Assembly: GCA_015657535.1 (NCBI GenBank)
Contig: JADHZB010001888.1
Coordinates: 8,346-72,345 of the forward strand
Source: Nephromyces sp. MM_2019
Taxonomy: Eukaryota; Apicomplexa; Aconoidasida; Nephromycida
Direction of reading: 5' to 3'
DNA length: 64,000 bases
Below the pieces are notes generated by a model. The model was given only the letters and a program-made list of their open reading frames with translations, made no database searches and had not been told where the DNA came from. Every line of letters starts with the position of its first letter. Within the stretch, counting starts at the first letter, position 1. The position numbers and the translations under genes are program-made. This document shows positions 1 through 12,422 of the stretch, piece by piece.

Positions 1-77
<77 letters not shown>

Positions 78-95
78 TGTGTGTGTGTGTGTGTG
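1..95. repeat. (GT)n microsatellite
   Basis: Nearly pure GT dinucleotide run with two single A interruptions, truncated by the window edge. Read on the minus strand it is a CA tract inside the TRAPPC3 intron that begins at 132. Confidence 0.97.
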
Positions 96-132
96 AAATC
101 AGTATATGTGTATATATAAGGGGAAAGGTTAC

Positions 133-925
133 TTTGGCAATAACTTGGGCTGTTTCTTTGAAATCTGTGCAGTAACCAATCCCTGATTTTGCGAGGAATT
201 CATCGACCAAACGAATTCCAATATTATATCCCCTGTAAATAAATATAGGGAGGTTTATGTGTGTGTGTGTGTAGTGTGTATGATTTATACATTTTAGAGG
301 AGGGTGTGTGTTTAGAGAGTGAGAGAATGATTTATATACTATAAAGAAGGATGTGTGTGTATGGTGGGCGGGATTTACACATCTTAGAGAGGTGTATGTG
401 TGTAGTGGGTATGAGTTATACGCTTTAGAAATGTGTATTAGTCTTTAGTGGGTGTAATTTATACATCTTCGAGTTATGTGTGTGTAGTGGATATGAATTT
501 TACATCTTTGACAGATATTTGTATATATATATGTGTGTGTGTGTGTATTTGATGTGATATGTATCCTTTCAATATTTCTATGCTTCACTAGTTTAGTATG
601 AATAACACACACATTTGATCAAGTTGTGTGTTAACGGCCTCAATATCTCCAATATCTTTAATTAATTGGGTGACTAGTGAACCATACATAAGTGATAAGA
701 GTTCTGAATTCTGAAGTTATAAAGATAAAATGGTTTACACACACACTTTAAATTATTAATAAATAGTGTGTGTGTGTATTTATATACATTGAAAAATATG
801 TTCCCAAATGTGTTTTTGTGTGTATATATAGGTGTATGTAAATATATATATGTAGATGCGTATATGTATGGATGTGTGTGTGTAGATATAAGTAGATATA
901 TATATATGTATATGGGGTGTGTTTG

Positions 926-956
<31 letters not shown>

Positions 957-1195
957 ATGCATATGCGTCTGTGTAGATGTAAATGTATATTTAATTGTGA
1001 GTGTTTATACATACATATCTGTAGAATGTCTGTGCATGTGTTTGTATTAGTATATGTCGATATGTATGGATAAATTTATATATAGTTTGAGCATGTATGT
1101 AAAAATGTGTAACAAAATGTGTGTAAACTAACAATCTTATCCATGTTTGAAAACACTGTATCCCCCAATTTTTGATAGCGGTCCTTGTTCGACAT
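133..1195 (-). CDS. TRAPPC3: TRAPPC3/Bet3, TRAPP vesicle-tethering subunit (5' part, runs off left edge)
   Basis: TRAPPC3/Bet3 is the core, usually acylated, subunit of the TRAPP complexes that tether ER-derived and Golgi vesicles and activate Rab1. Three minus-strand exons can be read: 1133-1195 (start ATG at 1195), 613-710 and 133-232. Together they make 261 coding bases, 87 codons. The translation contains the family signatures LLSLMYGSLVTQLIKD, then NTQLDQMGYNIGIRLVDEFL, then DFKETAQVIAK, which align with the first half of Bet3. The conserved Cys that carries palmitate in the family is seen in GIGYCTDF. Introns at 233-612 and 711-1132 use GT-AG ends and are packed with TG/CA repeats, which hides the gene from simple ORF scans. 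The donor at 132 leads into the edge microsatellite, so the second half is outside the window. Confidence 0.93.
255..512. repeat. degenerate tandem repeat in TRAPPC3 intron
   Basis: About five imperfect copies of a roughly 50-60 base unit of the form TGTGTGTAGTGGGTATG followed by ATTTATACATCTTAGAG. C is almost absent on the plus strand. It lies within the second TRAPPC3 intron. Confidence 0.7.
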
Positions 1196-1315
1196 GTTTA
1201 GTATATCAAATTCAAAGAAAGTTTAAATAAATTTATATGACACTTTGAATGTAAATATTATCTCTTACACACACTAAATTGGTTATACCTGTATTTGATT
1301 ATTGTGGGTATGATT

Positions 1316-1700
1316 TGTATGTGCATATATATTGGGAGTGAATGTTGTGTGTGTAAATTGGGTATGTATTGAGTGTGTGTATAATATATTGGGTGTGTGT
1401 GTTGTGTGTGTGTAATGAGTGTGTGTGTATTAGGTGTGTATTGAGTGTATGTGTATTGGGTGTGTATCGAGTGTGTGTATATTGTGTGTGATATGGTTTG
1501 TGTATATTGGGTGTGATATGGTGTGTGTATCGGGTGTATATATATTGGGTGTATTGTCTGTGTATATATGTATTGGGTGGATGTTGTGTGTATGTTGTGT
1601 ATGTGTATCTTGTGAGTATATATATATTGGGTTTATATTTTGTGTGTATTATGTTTGTATTATGTGTATTGTGTATGTATTGTGTGAGTAATGGGATTAA
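1316..1700. repeat. C-depleted TATTGGGTGTGT-type repeat array
   Basis: About 385 bases built from short degenerate units such as TATTGGGTGTGT, GTGTATTGAGTG and GATATGGTGTGTG, with very few C on the plus strand. Long open frames here, such as 1299-1751 on the minus strand, are by-products of low complexity. The array lies between the divergent TRAPPC3 and RTF2 genes. Confidence 0.85.
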
Positions 1701-2260
1701 GTGTGTGTGATTGTAATTTATATATTTATCTATATATAGGGGCAATAGCACTATTTATGTAAGTTTAGAAAATAATAAAGGAATTGAAATACTAACAAAA
1801 ATTCGAATGCTATGAATGTTATTATCTCCCAAAATAAAAAAAACAAATCTAAAAACTAAAATTGTATGTGTGTAGGTAAACATAGATTTACGTGTGTGTA
1901 TAATTATAGGTGTGTGCGTGTGTAGGAATATATATGTGTGTGTGTTACAAATTATAACTAATTTTTTAGTTTCAGTGATTATATATAATCATTTTCAAAT
2001 TGTTTATATATTATATAAAAATGTGTATGTACTAATATATAATTTCGGTTTATTCATAGAAATAAAATAAATTAAACATTTATAAACATTTTTATATATT
2101 TGAAAATTATAATACTATATAATTTGAACTCTTTTGATTTAAATAGTTTAATTTTTATTTTAATGCTGTGATAATTTATTATAAAACGATTAAAACTACT
2201 TAATTAATAAACAATATATATATATAGACATACATTATAACCTATCCTCACACTCATACT

Positions 2261-2348
2261 CATTACAAACAATATTCACAGACATTACAAACAATATTCA
2301 CAGACATTACAAACAATATTCACAGACATTACAAACAATATTCATACA
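2261..2348. repeat. 22-bp minisatellite, four copies
   Basis: Four near-perfect head-to-tail copies of CATTACAAACAATATTCACA plus GA. They are followed to about 2400 by looser copies with CATACACATCA variants. Confidence 0.95.
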
Positions 2349-2501
2349 CATCAGAATCAACACATATCACAAACAATTTTCATACACATCACAAGTAGTA
2401 CACACACACATCAAACTATCCCATTACTGGTAGATATTACTCCTCTAAACATTTAATATTTAATACAATATTTATTTCACTCAAACTCACACAGCTAAAT
2501 T

Positions 2502-4198
2502 ATGGGGGGAGATGGTGGGAGTATACCAAAAAGGGGAGATGTTGTACGTACAGCTGGTTATAAATTTGTACGAAATTTGGGGGGGATGGGATATACACCC
2601 AACACACAAATTGCTGCGAGTGATGGCAAATTTGGGAAAAACGAATTACGTAATTTGAGGTGGTCAAGATGTGCAATATCAGAGGTATTACATAGCCACT
2701 GATTTTACACACATTGATTCATCAGGGTGTTTATATCATGATATGTGTGTGCGTGTATGTATGTGTGTGTGTATGTATGTGTTTGTGTATGTATATATGT
2801 GATTGTGTATGTATGTATGTATGTGTTTGCGTGTGTGTGTATGTGTGTGTGTTTGTATGTATGTGGTATATGCATGTGTTTGTGTATAAGAAGTGATATC
2901 TTATATCCATACATAGCTGGTATTTTATAAGCCAATGTGTGTGTTTAGGAGTTACATATGTATGTGGGGTATAGTTAGATTTTTACACATACAGGGTTTA
3001 ATAGAGACATGTGGGGTATACAAGACTTATGTGTATAACTCTTTAAAACCCAAATATTTATTTGTAGGTATATTATATAGCGAATTATCTTCAACACAAA
3101 ATATTTTTTTGTATATCATAAACATAATATATTTTTTAAGTATATTATAAACACAATTGATTTGTGTGTATACATCAACAATAAATATTTATGTATATAT
3201 TATCGACATAACATATTTTGTGGGTATATATCAACATTACATATTTTGTGTGTATATTATCAACATAACATATTTTATGTGTACATATTAACACAACATA
3301 TTTTGTGTGTATATAATAAATTATTCTCTGCTCTTTTAGGAACCCCTGTCTAAACCAATAGCAGTGTGTAGATTAGGTCAATTATATAACAAAGAAAATG
3401 TAATTAAAAGATTACTCAGTAAAACAATGCCAAAACATGCCCATCACATCAAATCTTTGAAAGATATTAAGGAGCTAAAAGATGTTAAGGTAAATGTGTG
3501 TGTAACACAGAAATTAATACTAAAAATCTTTTATATCACACACACATATATACACAGATGAATACAAAGTCTACACACATTATTTGCCCTGCATCACTCA
3601 TTGAATTTGAGGGTGGTGCTAAAGGATTTGCTCTCTGGAGCTGTGGTTGTGTTATCTCTGAGAAAGCCCTGAAAAACACACGAAACACTGAAAAACAAGT
3701 AATATCTTGATTTATGCATGTGTGGGACGATGTGTGCATGTGTGTATATATAATAACTCTTGATTTTTTATGTATGATTTAATTGTATGTGATTTTTTGA
3801 TTGTGATATGCATGACTCTTGACTTTGATGTAATTTGCCTCTTCTTGAGATGATCTTGTTATCACATTATAAATATATATATAAATCATGCTACCTTTCT
3901 TAATTTTTTAGAAATTGATATCAAAATAAATTGAATTTTTTCAACAAAAGTTGCTTATAAGACTTAGAAAACATATCCTTAATTCTCAAATTTACAGGAT
4001 ATGATTTGTATAAACTGTGGTAAACCATACACACAAAAAGACTTAATTTCTCTACTACCTGATGATAATGAGCTACAGGAAATGATTAAAATAATTAAGA
4101 AACAATCTGAGGAAATCTCCGAACACACAGAAATTAAATTAAAAAGGAAACATTTAGATAAGGATAAGGAGTCTGTTAAGAGGCGCTTAATAGTTTGA
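2502..4198 (+). CDS. RTF2: RTF2, replication termination factor 2 family protein
   Basis: RTF2 proteins act at stalled replication forks and, in some species, in splicing. They carry an N-terminal zinc-finger/RING-like fold. Four exons: 2502-2684, 3340-3489, 3558-3698 and 3998-4198, giving 224 residues. The start MGGDGGSIPKR is the hallmark N-terminus of the family. It is followed by WSRCAIS, CRLGQLYNKENVI, HHIKSLKDI, ICPASLIEF, WSCGCVISEKAL and CINCGKPYTQKDLISLLP, in the family order and with the paired Cys of the zinc-binding core. Intron 1 (655 bases) contains TG tracts and a degenerate tandem repeat. Introns 2 and 3 are 68 and 299 bases. The C-terminal tail is short and lysine-rich compared with animal RTF2, which runs to about 300 residues. 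Confidence 0.95.
3100..3320. repeat. degenerate ~36-bp tandem repeat in RTF2 intron 1
   Basis: About six copies of a unit like TATATTATCAACATAACATA followed by TTTTGTGTG. The last copy ends about 20 bases before the acceptor of RTF2 exon 2. No coding potential is seen. Confidence 0.75.
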
Positions 4199-6828
4199 AA
4201 CTTATTAACATCTTGAAACAATTTTATCACCATCATCATCAACAATACAGATTTAATTATATATACGCATTAGTTAAATTTCAACACAACGAGTATAATT
4301 TGATATATACACTAGTTGAATTTCAACACTAAAAATCTAATTTTATGTACACACTACTTAAATTACAAAAATAAACCTAGAAAATAATATTTATTTGATA
4401 GAAATTTACTTAAATTAAATATTTATATAAACTATATCAATTTCTTAAAATTTTATGTATAAATATATGCTGCTGTATAAAAATGTTGCACCTATGGCTC
4501 ATTTCTATTTTATATCATAATTTATAGAAGCCTAACCACACAAGAAATTAATATCTAAATATATATATATTAACAAAAGGAAACACACTATAAATTCTCA
4601 TCAAAAGTGAAGATTATAAATATATATATAACCCTAAACTTTTGATGAGATAAGATTTATTGAATATGTAATGATAATTTAAGCTTCGATTCAGATGTTT
4701 TCCTTATCCAAAATTATTTAAATAAAATGAATTAGCTTCCTATGTGTAGTATATCAGCATAATGGAAAATAGGATATGAAGCTTCTAATAATTTATAAGG
4801 TTATTCAAAGCTAACATAGTAAAGTATATTTTTGACAAATAGAGAACTAATACTTGTAAAAAAAATATTTTTGAAAAAATAATTTTCGTACTCACACATA
4901 TTGGGATAAGTATAGAAAATTTACTCATACAGAAAATAACAAAAAAGAATAACATAGCACAAGTTGCTATAGATAAGCTCATCAGTATAAGCATTAATAA
5001 TAATACAACACTTATTTACACACACACATAGAAATTTGCATAAACATTTTTTCTGAGACATGTTCATTAGTACAAATACGTTTTTATAATAACAAAATAG
5101 GTACAATTAAAAAAGTTAGTATGAATTATTGCCTCATAATTTTATATTTGAATGTGTTCATATTTTCTCATACACACATATGTCGCGCACTTGATATTTT
5201 AGCATCAAAAGACGATAAGAATATATAAAATATCACTTGTTCTATCAGCTACTTACTAGTCACTAAATTTGTAACTAAAATTATAACCTGAAATATTGCG
5301 TATAAAGATAATTTCAAACAAATTTTATGCTAAATAAATTACAAAAAAATAGTATTTGGGCACTATGTTTTAAGGATTGATTCATCTAAGGGTGACTGTC
5401 TTTAACAATTTCAAGCTTAATTTTAACTAGAAAAGTATGTAAGAATTTTAGCTTTCTAAATTATATCATTGCTTTTTAAAAATTATTGGTAAACATTAAT
5501 TTATAATTCAAATACCTCAAAAATTAGTAAAAATCAAATGTATAATGTGATTAAACACAAAATTTTACATACAATTTTTTTTTGAACAAGCAGCTCCATA
5601 TAAATCAAACACGGCCAAGGTGATCATTTTTATAATAAAATGAGATGAATGTATATCACACATATAGTGCCTATATTTTAGCAAATTTTGATAGTAATGT
5701 GGCATATAATAAATTGCTCATGAATTATATAACCTTTTCAATGCACAAATCCAACATTGTGCTGCCTAAATAAATTGGGTTCATACTTGATCAAATAGTT
5801 TGATTTGGATAAAATAACTTTGCTTTAAACCTAGTAATTGAATTTACATAAATAGTAGTTCTCATTGGAAAATTAATTTTTTTTTCACTTCTATCAAATG
5901 TCATCTGGCAAGTAATGTAATAGATTATACTTTGTTTAAAAGATGCTTTAAGCTCTGTAACTTTCTAGGGTAATAGTATGTTAGCTTATTTATATATAAA
6001 TATGTATATGTGAGTTCGCTTAAATGAAAAAGATTTGGTTTATCTTTAAAAATATGTAGTTTTGTCAGTATTATTGAGATATGATTTTATCTTATTAAGT
6101 AAACCTAATGTTATGCTTTTGTTTTCTTTCAATGTGTTATATATGTAAACGAGGTGAGGTCTCTTCTACTGTTTAGTGATCAAGAAAGATTGGTTAGCTA
6201 TAAATTGGTTTACAGGTACCAGTTTTATAAGATTAACAAATAAAATAGATTGAAAGGAGTTTTAGAATATATGTTACTACTTAATTTGTGTGTTTGTCAT
6301 AGGTAACAAGAAATATTTAAAAGCTACTAATAGTACCAAAAAATGTCTGAAGTAAAATTTTTAGCACAAGGAACTGAACCTCAGTTATGTAATTAAATCA
6401 ATTCATGATTATGGATGGAGTGGAGGGATGAATTAATTTTTCTTGGAAAACTGAAAACTCTATCTAGAAATAAACTAATTTGAAATGGTGTATCTATATT
6501 ATTCAATAAGATTAACTTAAAAATTTCTATGCTAGCTAGAAAATAGGTTTATTATCAACTAGTATAAGAGTTATGACTTATTAATGATTCAATAAACTTA
6601 ACAGCTAAATTTTAAAGCTTATTCTTTTGCGAAAATATAAATACCTCTCTCTATACTAATCAAATAGATCTATAAGTAAAAGATTTTAGAGATTTTTTAG
6701 TTTGAAGTTATTAGAAATTCTAATAAAATCTTTAGCTGTGGTTGAAGTAAAAGTAAAAGTTCGTGAAATTTTTTCAATTGCGTGAAGTAAATTTCATTTG
6801 TTAGGGTATTTGAAAATCTCAAAACATT
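4199..6828. other. gene-free intergenic stretch
   Basis: 2.6 kb of AT-rich sequence between RTF2 and the secreted-protein gene. I see no spliceable coding exons on either strand, only a perfect 13-bp inverted repeat (4596-4650) and poly-A/T runs. The last few hundred bases should hold the promoter of the gene at 6829. Confidence 0.6.
4596..4650. repeat. 13-bp perfect inverted repeat (hairpin)
   Basis: TCTCATCAAAAGT at 4596-4608 is the exact reverse complement of ACTTTTGATGAGA at 4638-4650, with a 29-base AT-rich loop. It lies about 400 bases downstream of RTF2. Confidence 0.85.
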
Positions 6829-9800
6829 ATGAAGCTTGATCACTGTCTGATCATACTTATCTTTTCAATCTACAGCAGTCCATATTTACTTTCTGGGTCT
6901 GTGAAAAATGATCCTAAAGATGCCTCAGACCAGGATAAAGTGGTATCAAGGGTGGTAGTGGCATCAAGGGAGGCTGTCAAAAAATCTTTTGAAGTGAGTG
7001 ATGTTTACATTTAGTAGCATAAAACGGAAATTGATAAATTATCAGTCATTATCAGAAATTGAATATTATCATTATGCGGATAATTAACTATTTTTACAGA
7101 GTTCACTGATAGATAAAATAAGTATGACAAAACCAGAATATATAGAAAAGGTTAGTGTATAAATTGGGGTGCATAAATATAGCAAATAAATATGTAGAAC
7201 AAAATTAATGTTCAAAACAGATGAATGACTATATGCTGAGGTATGCAAGAGAGATAGGAATTAACTCGAGATGGGAAGAAGATAAAGAAGCATTATATTG
7301 CTATCAAGGAGATGCTTTAAAATTCATTATTAAAAAGTCATTCGAAATTAACAGTAAGTTCTAATTAGAGTCCTGATAAAAAAATCAAGATATAATTAAT
7401 TTTTTAAAATTACATAAGGTAACTTAGCAAAGGTTCAAGCTGGTAGAAAGCCTACACCATTATTTGGGTTGTTTATATTCTATTATTATGGCTTTATCTA
7501 TTCTCTTATGGATCAAGTTAATAATAACGTGTTTACACAAAGGAAAGCTGAAAGATATGTTGATGAGTGGTTGACTATCATAAACATGGTTGAGTTTGTC
7601 AATATCCCTCATTTACTGGCTGATTTTGATGTTTATTTTTCAAAATTGGGTCCTAATGATAAAAATGTTGGTAATTTTCAAAAGTATTGTTCCAAATTAA
7701 TCTTTATAATCTAAAATTTTAGAAATCTGCTCATAAATCGTGGAAGGAGCAAGTAATAAGAAAATATGGTGAAGGAGTTAAATTGTATTACATAATGGAT
7801 GAGTCAAATTTAACTGATATGCTGCTTTGCCATAAATTGTTGTGGGGTAAGTACATTTATTCCTTTAAACCTTGAAAATCAGTCGCGTAAAAACAAGTGT
7901 TATGTTAACTATTTAGAGCAATCACAAAGTCTTTACCCTACGCTTATGGTGCCAGACGAAAAACTAGATTATGCTAAATCTTCAGTAATCGATGCCTTTA
8001 GGGACAGTGTGTTTGACAAGCTTAGAGAATCTTATGAATCGCTAGTAAATAGTGTTTATACAACTGAAAAAGAAACTAATTTGGCAATAGCTAAAGCTGC
8101 AAACTGGAGGAGGGTGAGATAAAATTCCCAATTATAAAAGTAGAGCTAAATATATTAAACAAATTCTTAAATTTTATAAACTAACTTTTTGTATAGAAAA
8201 ATGCCTGGGTAAATGATGAAAAAAGAGCTGAAGAAATTACGGTATTGTTATAGATGAAATGATTCCCCATGGAATGGCTATAATAGGTTTACATTGATCT
8301 TAAAAACTCAAATCAGGAAATGAATAAAATTAAAAGGCATCATTTCGAAACTTATAAGAGATCTGTAAGTGTGCTATTTTTATAGAAATTTAGCAGATTT
8401 TCATATAGTTTATATAAGTAACATATAAAAATGAATCTATTGTCACAGAATATACTCTTAAAAAAGATGCCAGGACATGGACCATATAAAATTCTGAAAA
8501 AGGTGGAATCTAAAGCTGGTGAACATTTAGGACATAGTAGGCGGCCAAGGCTAGTAGACGCTATGACAAATAATATAGAGTATTGGGAGAAATATGCTCA
8601 TAACCACCCTGAGGAAACTAAGGCACTTATAGAAAAGAGTAAGTTGGACAAAAAATAACTGGTTGAAAAAGAAACGATAATTTATCATCTACTACAGCTG
8701 AAGAAAAAATTAAAAAGGTTATCGGAGTTAAAGGTGAAGAAAAGCCCCTAAGGAACCTGGAAAATTTAAAAACAGTGCTAAGACAAGCTTATACAACGGT
8801 ATAAATAATAAAAATTTTATGATTCCTACTTTATTTATTGATTCTTATTCATCTTTCAGGTTGAAAAAACATCAAATGAAGAGGATAAAGAGTCAGAAGC
8901 TGGTATATTTTTCTATCTGATTGCAGCTATAGAGCTAAATTATTTATGAAATTTTAATTTCAGTTACTTCAAAAGGTGAAAATTCACGAAAAAAAGTCCA
9001 TGATGAAGCTCCCACAGAAACAGATGAGGATTTTAAAATGGAAGAAGAAATAAAATCGGCTTCACATTTGAATTTGGATCCGCAATCGATTACTACCTTG
9101 TTTACTCTAGGTATTCTTAAAAAAAAACAAACACCTGAAGGTTTAAAGGCATATATTGACCCATCTGATGAAGCTATAGTGGAGAATTTTAAGAAATCTC
9201 AAATTGCTTATAAACTTGCTAAAGAAAAATATGATAAGCTTGAAAAAGAAGGTAACAGTCTCAACACTAAATTAGATAAAGAATTAATTACCAAGAGTAG
9301 ATGAAATAGACACCAAAATACATTTACTAAAATGTGTGTCACAATTTAGGAAATTTAACTCAAGAAGACGAAGATAAACTCCCCCGAGAGCCTTCATTAT
9401 CATTTACTGTTTTCCATCATCTTATGACGAAGGCCAAAAATGCCAATAAAAATCCTTCTCCTGAAAACGTGGAGGCTCTTAAGGACGCAATTGTTGATGA
9501 AGAAACCCCTTCAACATTGAAAGAAGCTGTTCTTGAGCCGCTAATAGAGTTGAAGCAAGATGAGTCCCGTAATAAAAAAGAAAACATAAAACTTGATGCT
9601 AAAAACATACAAAAAAAAATCGTAGACTATTCGGAGACGCTTAAATCAATTCCACACAGTTCTAATGAAACGTTAAAGCAATTGGAGCTTGATTTAAATA
9701 AGAGCTCACCTTCTACAAAAGCAAAAGGTTTGTTGATATGATATAATGAGTCTTTCAACTTTTGGAAAACAAATGAGTCTTGGATATCTAATTTATAGGA

Positions 9801-12422
9801 TCAGTTAATCCTCTAACTAGAAAGTCCGACAGGAATATTGAATCTTTCAAACGAGCTGTTCATCAAGTAATAAAAAGTAATAAAAAGAGTAATATTAGCA
9901 ATTTGGAAAAAAAATTTTTGGAGAAAAAGATTCCATTGAGTTTGGAGAATGAGATAGCAGGAGATATGGCAAAATTAGCCATAACTGACAGCAAAAGTAA
10001 AGCCAAAAAGTTAGCAAGAAATATAGAAACTAAGATAGAAAAATATAAAGATGATGTTAAGGATTCAAGCTCATCTGGGAGTAAACCTAACTCTTCCTTT
10101 GAGAGAGATCAATTAATTCCAAAGATTGAAGATCGCGAAGAAAAAGGTATTCTTAATCATAGATATTAAGATATATAAATAAATTGTAATGCTCTTTGCC
10201 TTAAATTTAAACACACTTACATAAACATAGGCACACGAGTTCATTGTATTCTAACATAATCATTAAGCTTTAAATTCTTGTAAACAGATGCAGAGCAGGC
10301 ATTAATGGATGTAGAAAACAAAGCAAGAAGCCTGTTAAAATCACCCAATACTAGAGTGTTAAATCAGATAGAACAGAAATTACGAGATACTCCAGAACTT
10401 GAAAAATTGGAAAAAATGCTTGCACCAGATATTAAAAATTATTCTGGAAAAAAAGCTCATGGTCAGAAAAAACATTTAAAGGGTGTAGCAAAAAAAATAA
10501 TTGCTGAAATAAGAAAACAAAAAAGCGCGTTATCTCATCATGCTCAGCATAGTCAGTCAGGAACAATTCAAAGTCCTAATGTAAATGGTAACTCATAAAA
10601 TTTAAGTTTAAAAATCATTTGAAGAATATGTCTGTTAAAACTTCAACAGATCCACATTTTCATCGTGTGGAGATGATTCATTTGTTGAAGGGTCTAGTAA
10701 AGAAACTCCATAGCAATACTTCAAATCCGGCTGGCATGAGCCTGGCATATTGGATTCATCAAAATATCATACATAATGATCGTTTGAAAGAAGCAATAAA
10801 TTCAAGTCAGTTCTCAAAGAATTTTGACTCTCAAATATTTAGAATCAATACAAAGCAGAGAAATGTTGCTTCAAAATATTTGATAATGATGAGCAAAGGT
10901 TAGTTATTTAGAAAAGTAATTATATTTAGAATAATGGGACAAATGAGAGAAACTGTTCTATTGTACCTTATATTGAAGATATATCAAGGAGCCTAATAGA
11001 TATATTATATGAGGCGATTTCATGGTATAAAAAATCAACTGGATCGAATAGTCTTGAAGACTTCTACTCGGGCCAAGATACAAACTTTAATTCTTTTGGG
11101 GATTCAATGCTTTTTTACAAATCGCAAGACGCTTTTAAAAATGATGTGGCATATGTATGGGATTTAGTATCGAATAATGTGAGGTTGCCAAGTCCAGTAC
11201 TTAGGATTTTAGTTAACCATGAGTTTAAAACTGATCTATCAATTAAGGATTCTGAAAACTTCAAGAAAAAATACCCAATAAATGAATGGCATCAACTTTT
11301 TGGAGTTTCTAGTGCAATAACAGCAGCTGAGTATAACAACTTGATAATGAAATCAAGAGAAATAGAAAGTGAGTGAACTCAAGTTCTAGTATAAATAGCT
11401 TTGTTTATTGAATTGGTTAAGTGAAACAAAAATTTGGTGATTAGTTGAAATACCTATGTGTGCTAAGCAATCATAAATTTGATGGTTCATATGCTTATGC
11501 ATATCAAGTAATCACACTGGTTTTAATGAAATGCTAAAGTGCATAATACAATTATATAATCTATTGCTAGAAATTTTTGAGTAAAAAAAAATAATCATAT
11601 ACTTTATTGATATAATCTCAATAGGTAAAATATCACGAAATGCTTACCAGAATGACATTTTGAGATTGTTTATGTCGAAAAATGTGAAAACCAATGGATC
11701 AAGTTCAGTTTCAAACCTTTTCATTCATTCTCCAAAACAGCTTGAACAAGCAAGGCTTTTTGGGTTTTCAAATATTAATGAATATAAGCCTGCTGTTTGG
11801 AAAGTATGGAATAGCTTATTCCAAAAATGTAAGAAGTCTATTTGTTTAAAAATCGTTTCTAGGTCTTCCTTTAGATGATCAAAACTCAATCATTTGTACG
11901 TATCTTACTATATCAATATGGATCCATCATTATTGATTATGCTATTAACATTAATAATAAGCAAAGCTATATATATATTTGAATTTTTCTAGTACCAAGC
12001 CAAAAAACTCTACAAATCTTTAAAGAATTGAATGATAATATATTCAAGGAAGCATCCACAAAATCTCCGAAGAAAAAAGCTACCTTAGATACCATATCTA
12101 GATTATTAAATGTAAATAGAATTTGGAAAAGAAATAAAGAGCTACAGCTATTATCTTTTAGTGATGTAAAAATAGCCCTGGGAAATGAGGCAAAGAATTG
12201 GCTTTGGCCACCAATCCTATTATATGAGGATAGGAGAAGCTTTATAAAATATGTTAAAAAGCTTTTTATAAGTAATATTTGTTACCAAGTAGTGTTGCCT
12301 TAGTATATTTATACACAAATGGTTGCTTTTCAGGATTTACCAGTGCCATGGAAGGTAGTGCTATTATTATTGACCATAGTAAAAGGAATAAAATTATAAT
12401 TGAAGTTATCCAAAATCGATAA
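6829..12422 (+). CDS. large secreted lysine-rich protein of unknown family (21 exons)
   Basis: I do not recognise the family. The N-terminus MKLDHCLIILIFSIYSS is a good signal peptide. Twenty-one exons splice in phase to 1306 residues: 6829-6993, 7100-7150, 7221-7353, 7419-7666, 7723-7846, 7917-8113, 8197-8241, 8317-8364, 8449-8638, 8698-8798, 8860-8902, 8964-9251, 9350-9727, 9799-10146, 10288-10580, 10625-10898, 10979-11368, 11625-11828, 11863-11895, 11993-12271 and 12334-12422. The protein is rich in Lys, Glu and Ser. Charged, probably helical stretches lie in the middle (exons 9-15) and more globular, aromatic segments in exons 3-6 and 16-20. One hydrophobic patch in exon 4 (LFGLFIFYYYGFIYSL) might be a second membrane segment or buried core. 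Introns are very short; two are 34 and 44 bases. It is probably exported or resident in a secretory organelle. Exon boundaries near 7666 and 10979 are the least certain. Confidence 0.8.

Larger units (their letters stand above)
1196..2501. other. divergent intergenic region TRAPPC3-RTF2
   Basis: The 1.3 kb between the two divergent start codons. It holds the C-depleted array at 1316-1700, an AT-rich stretch at 1750-2220 and a 22-base minisatellite near 2261-2348. It must contain both promoters, but no specific site can be named. Confidence 0.7.

Noticed and set aside
674..1073. Overlapping Ile/Tyr/His- and Cys/Val-rich open frames on both strands
   Set aside because: They are translations of TG/TA microsatellite inside a TRAPPC3 intron and exist in several frames at once.
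1299..1751. 150-codon His/Thr/Asn-rich open frame (-)
   Set aside because: Pure product of the C-depleted repeat array, with no start context or complexity expected of a protein.
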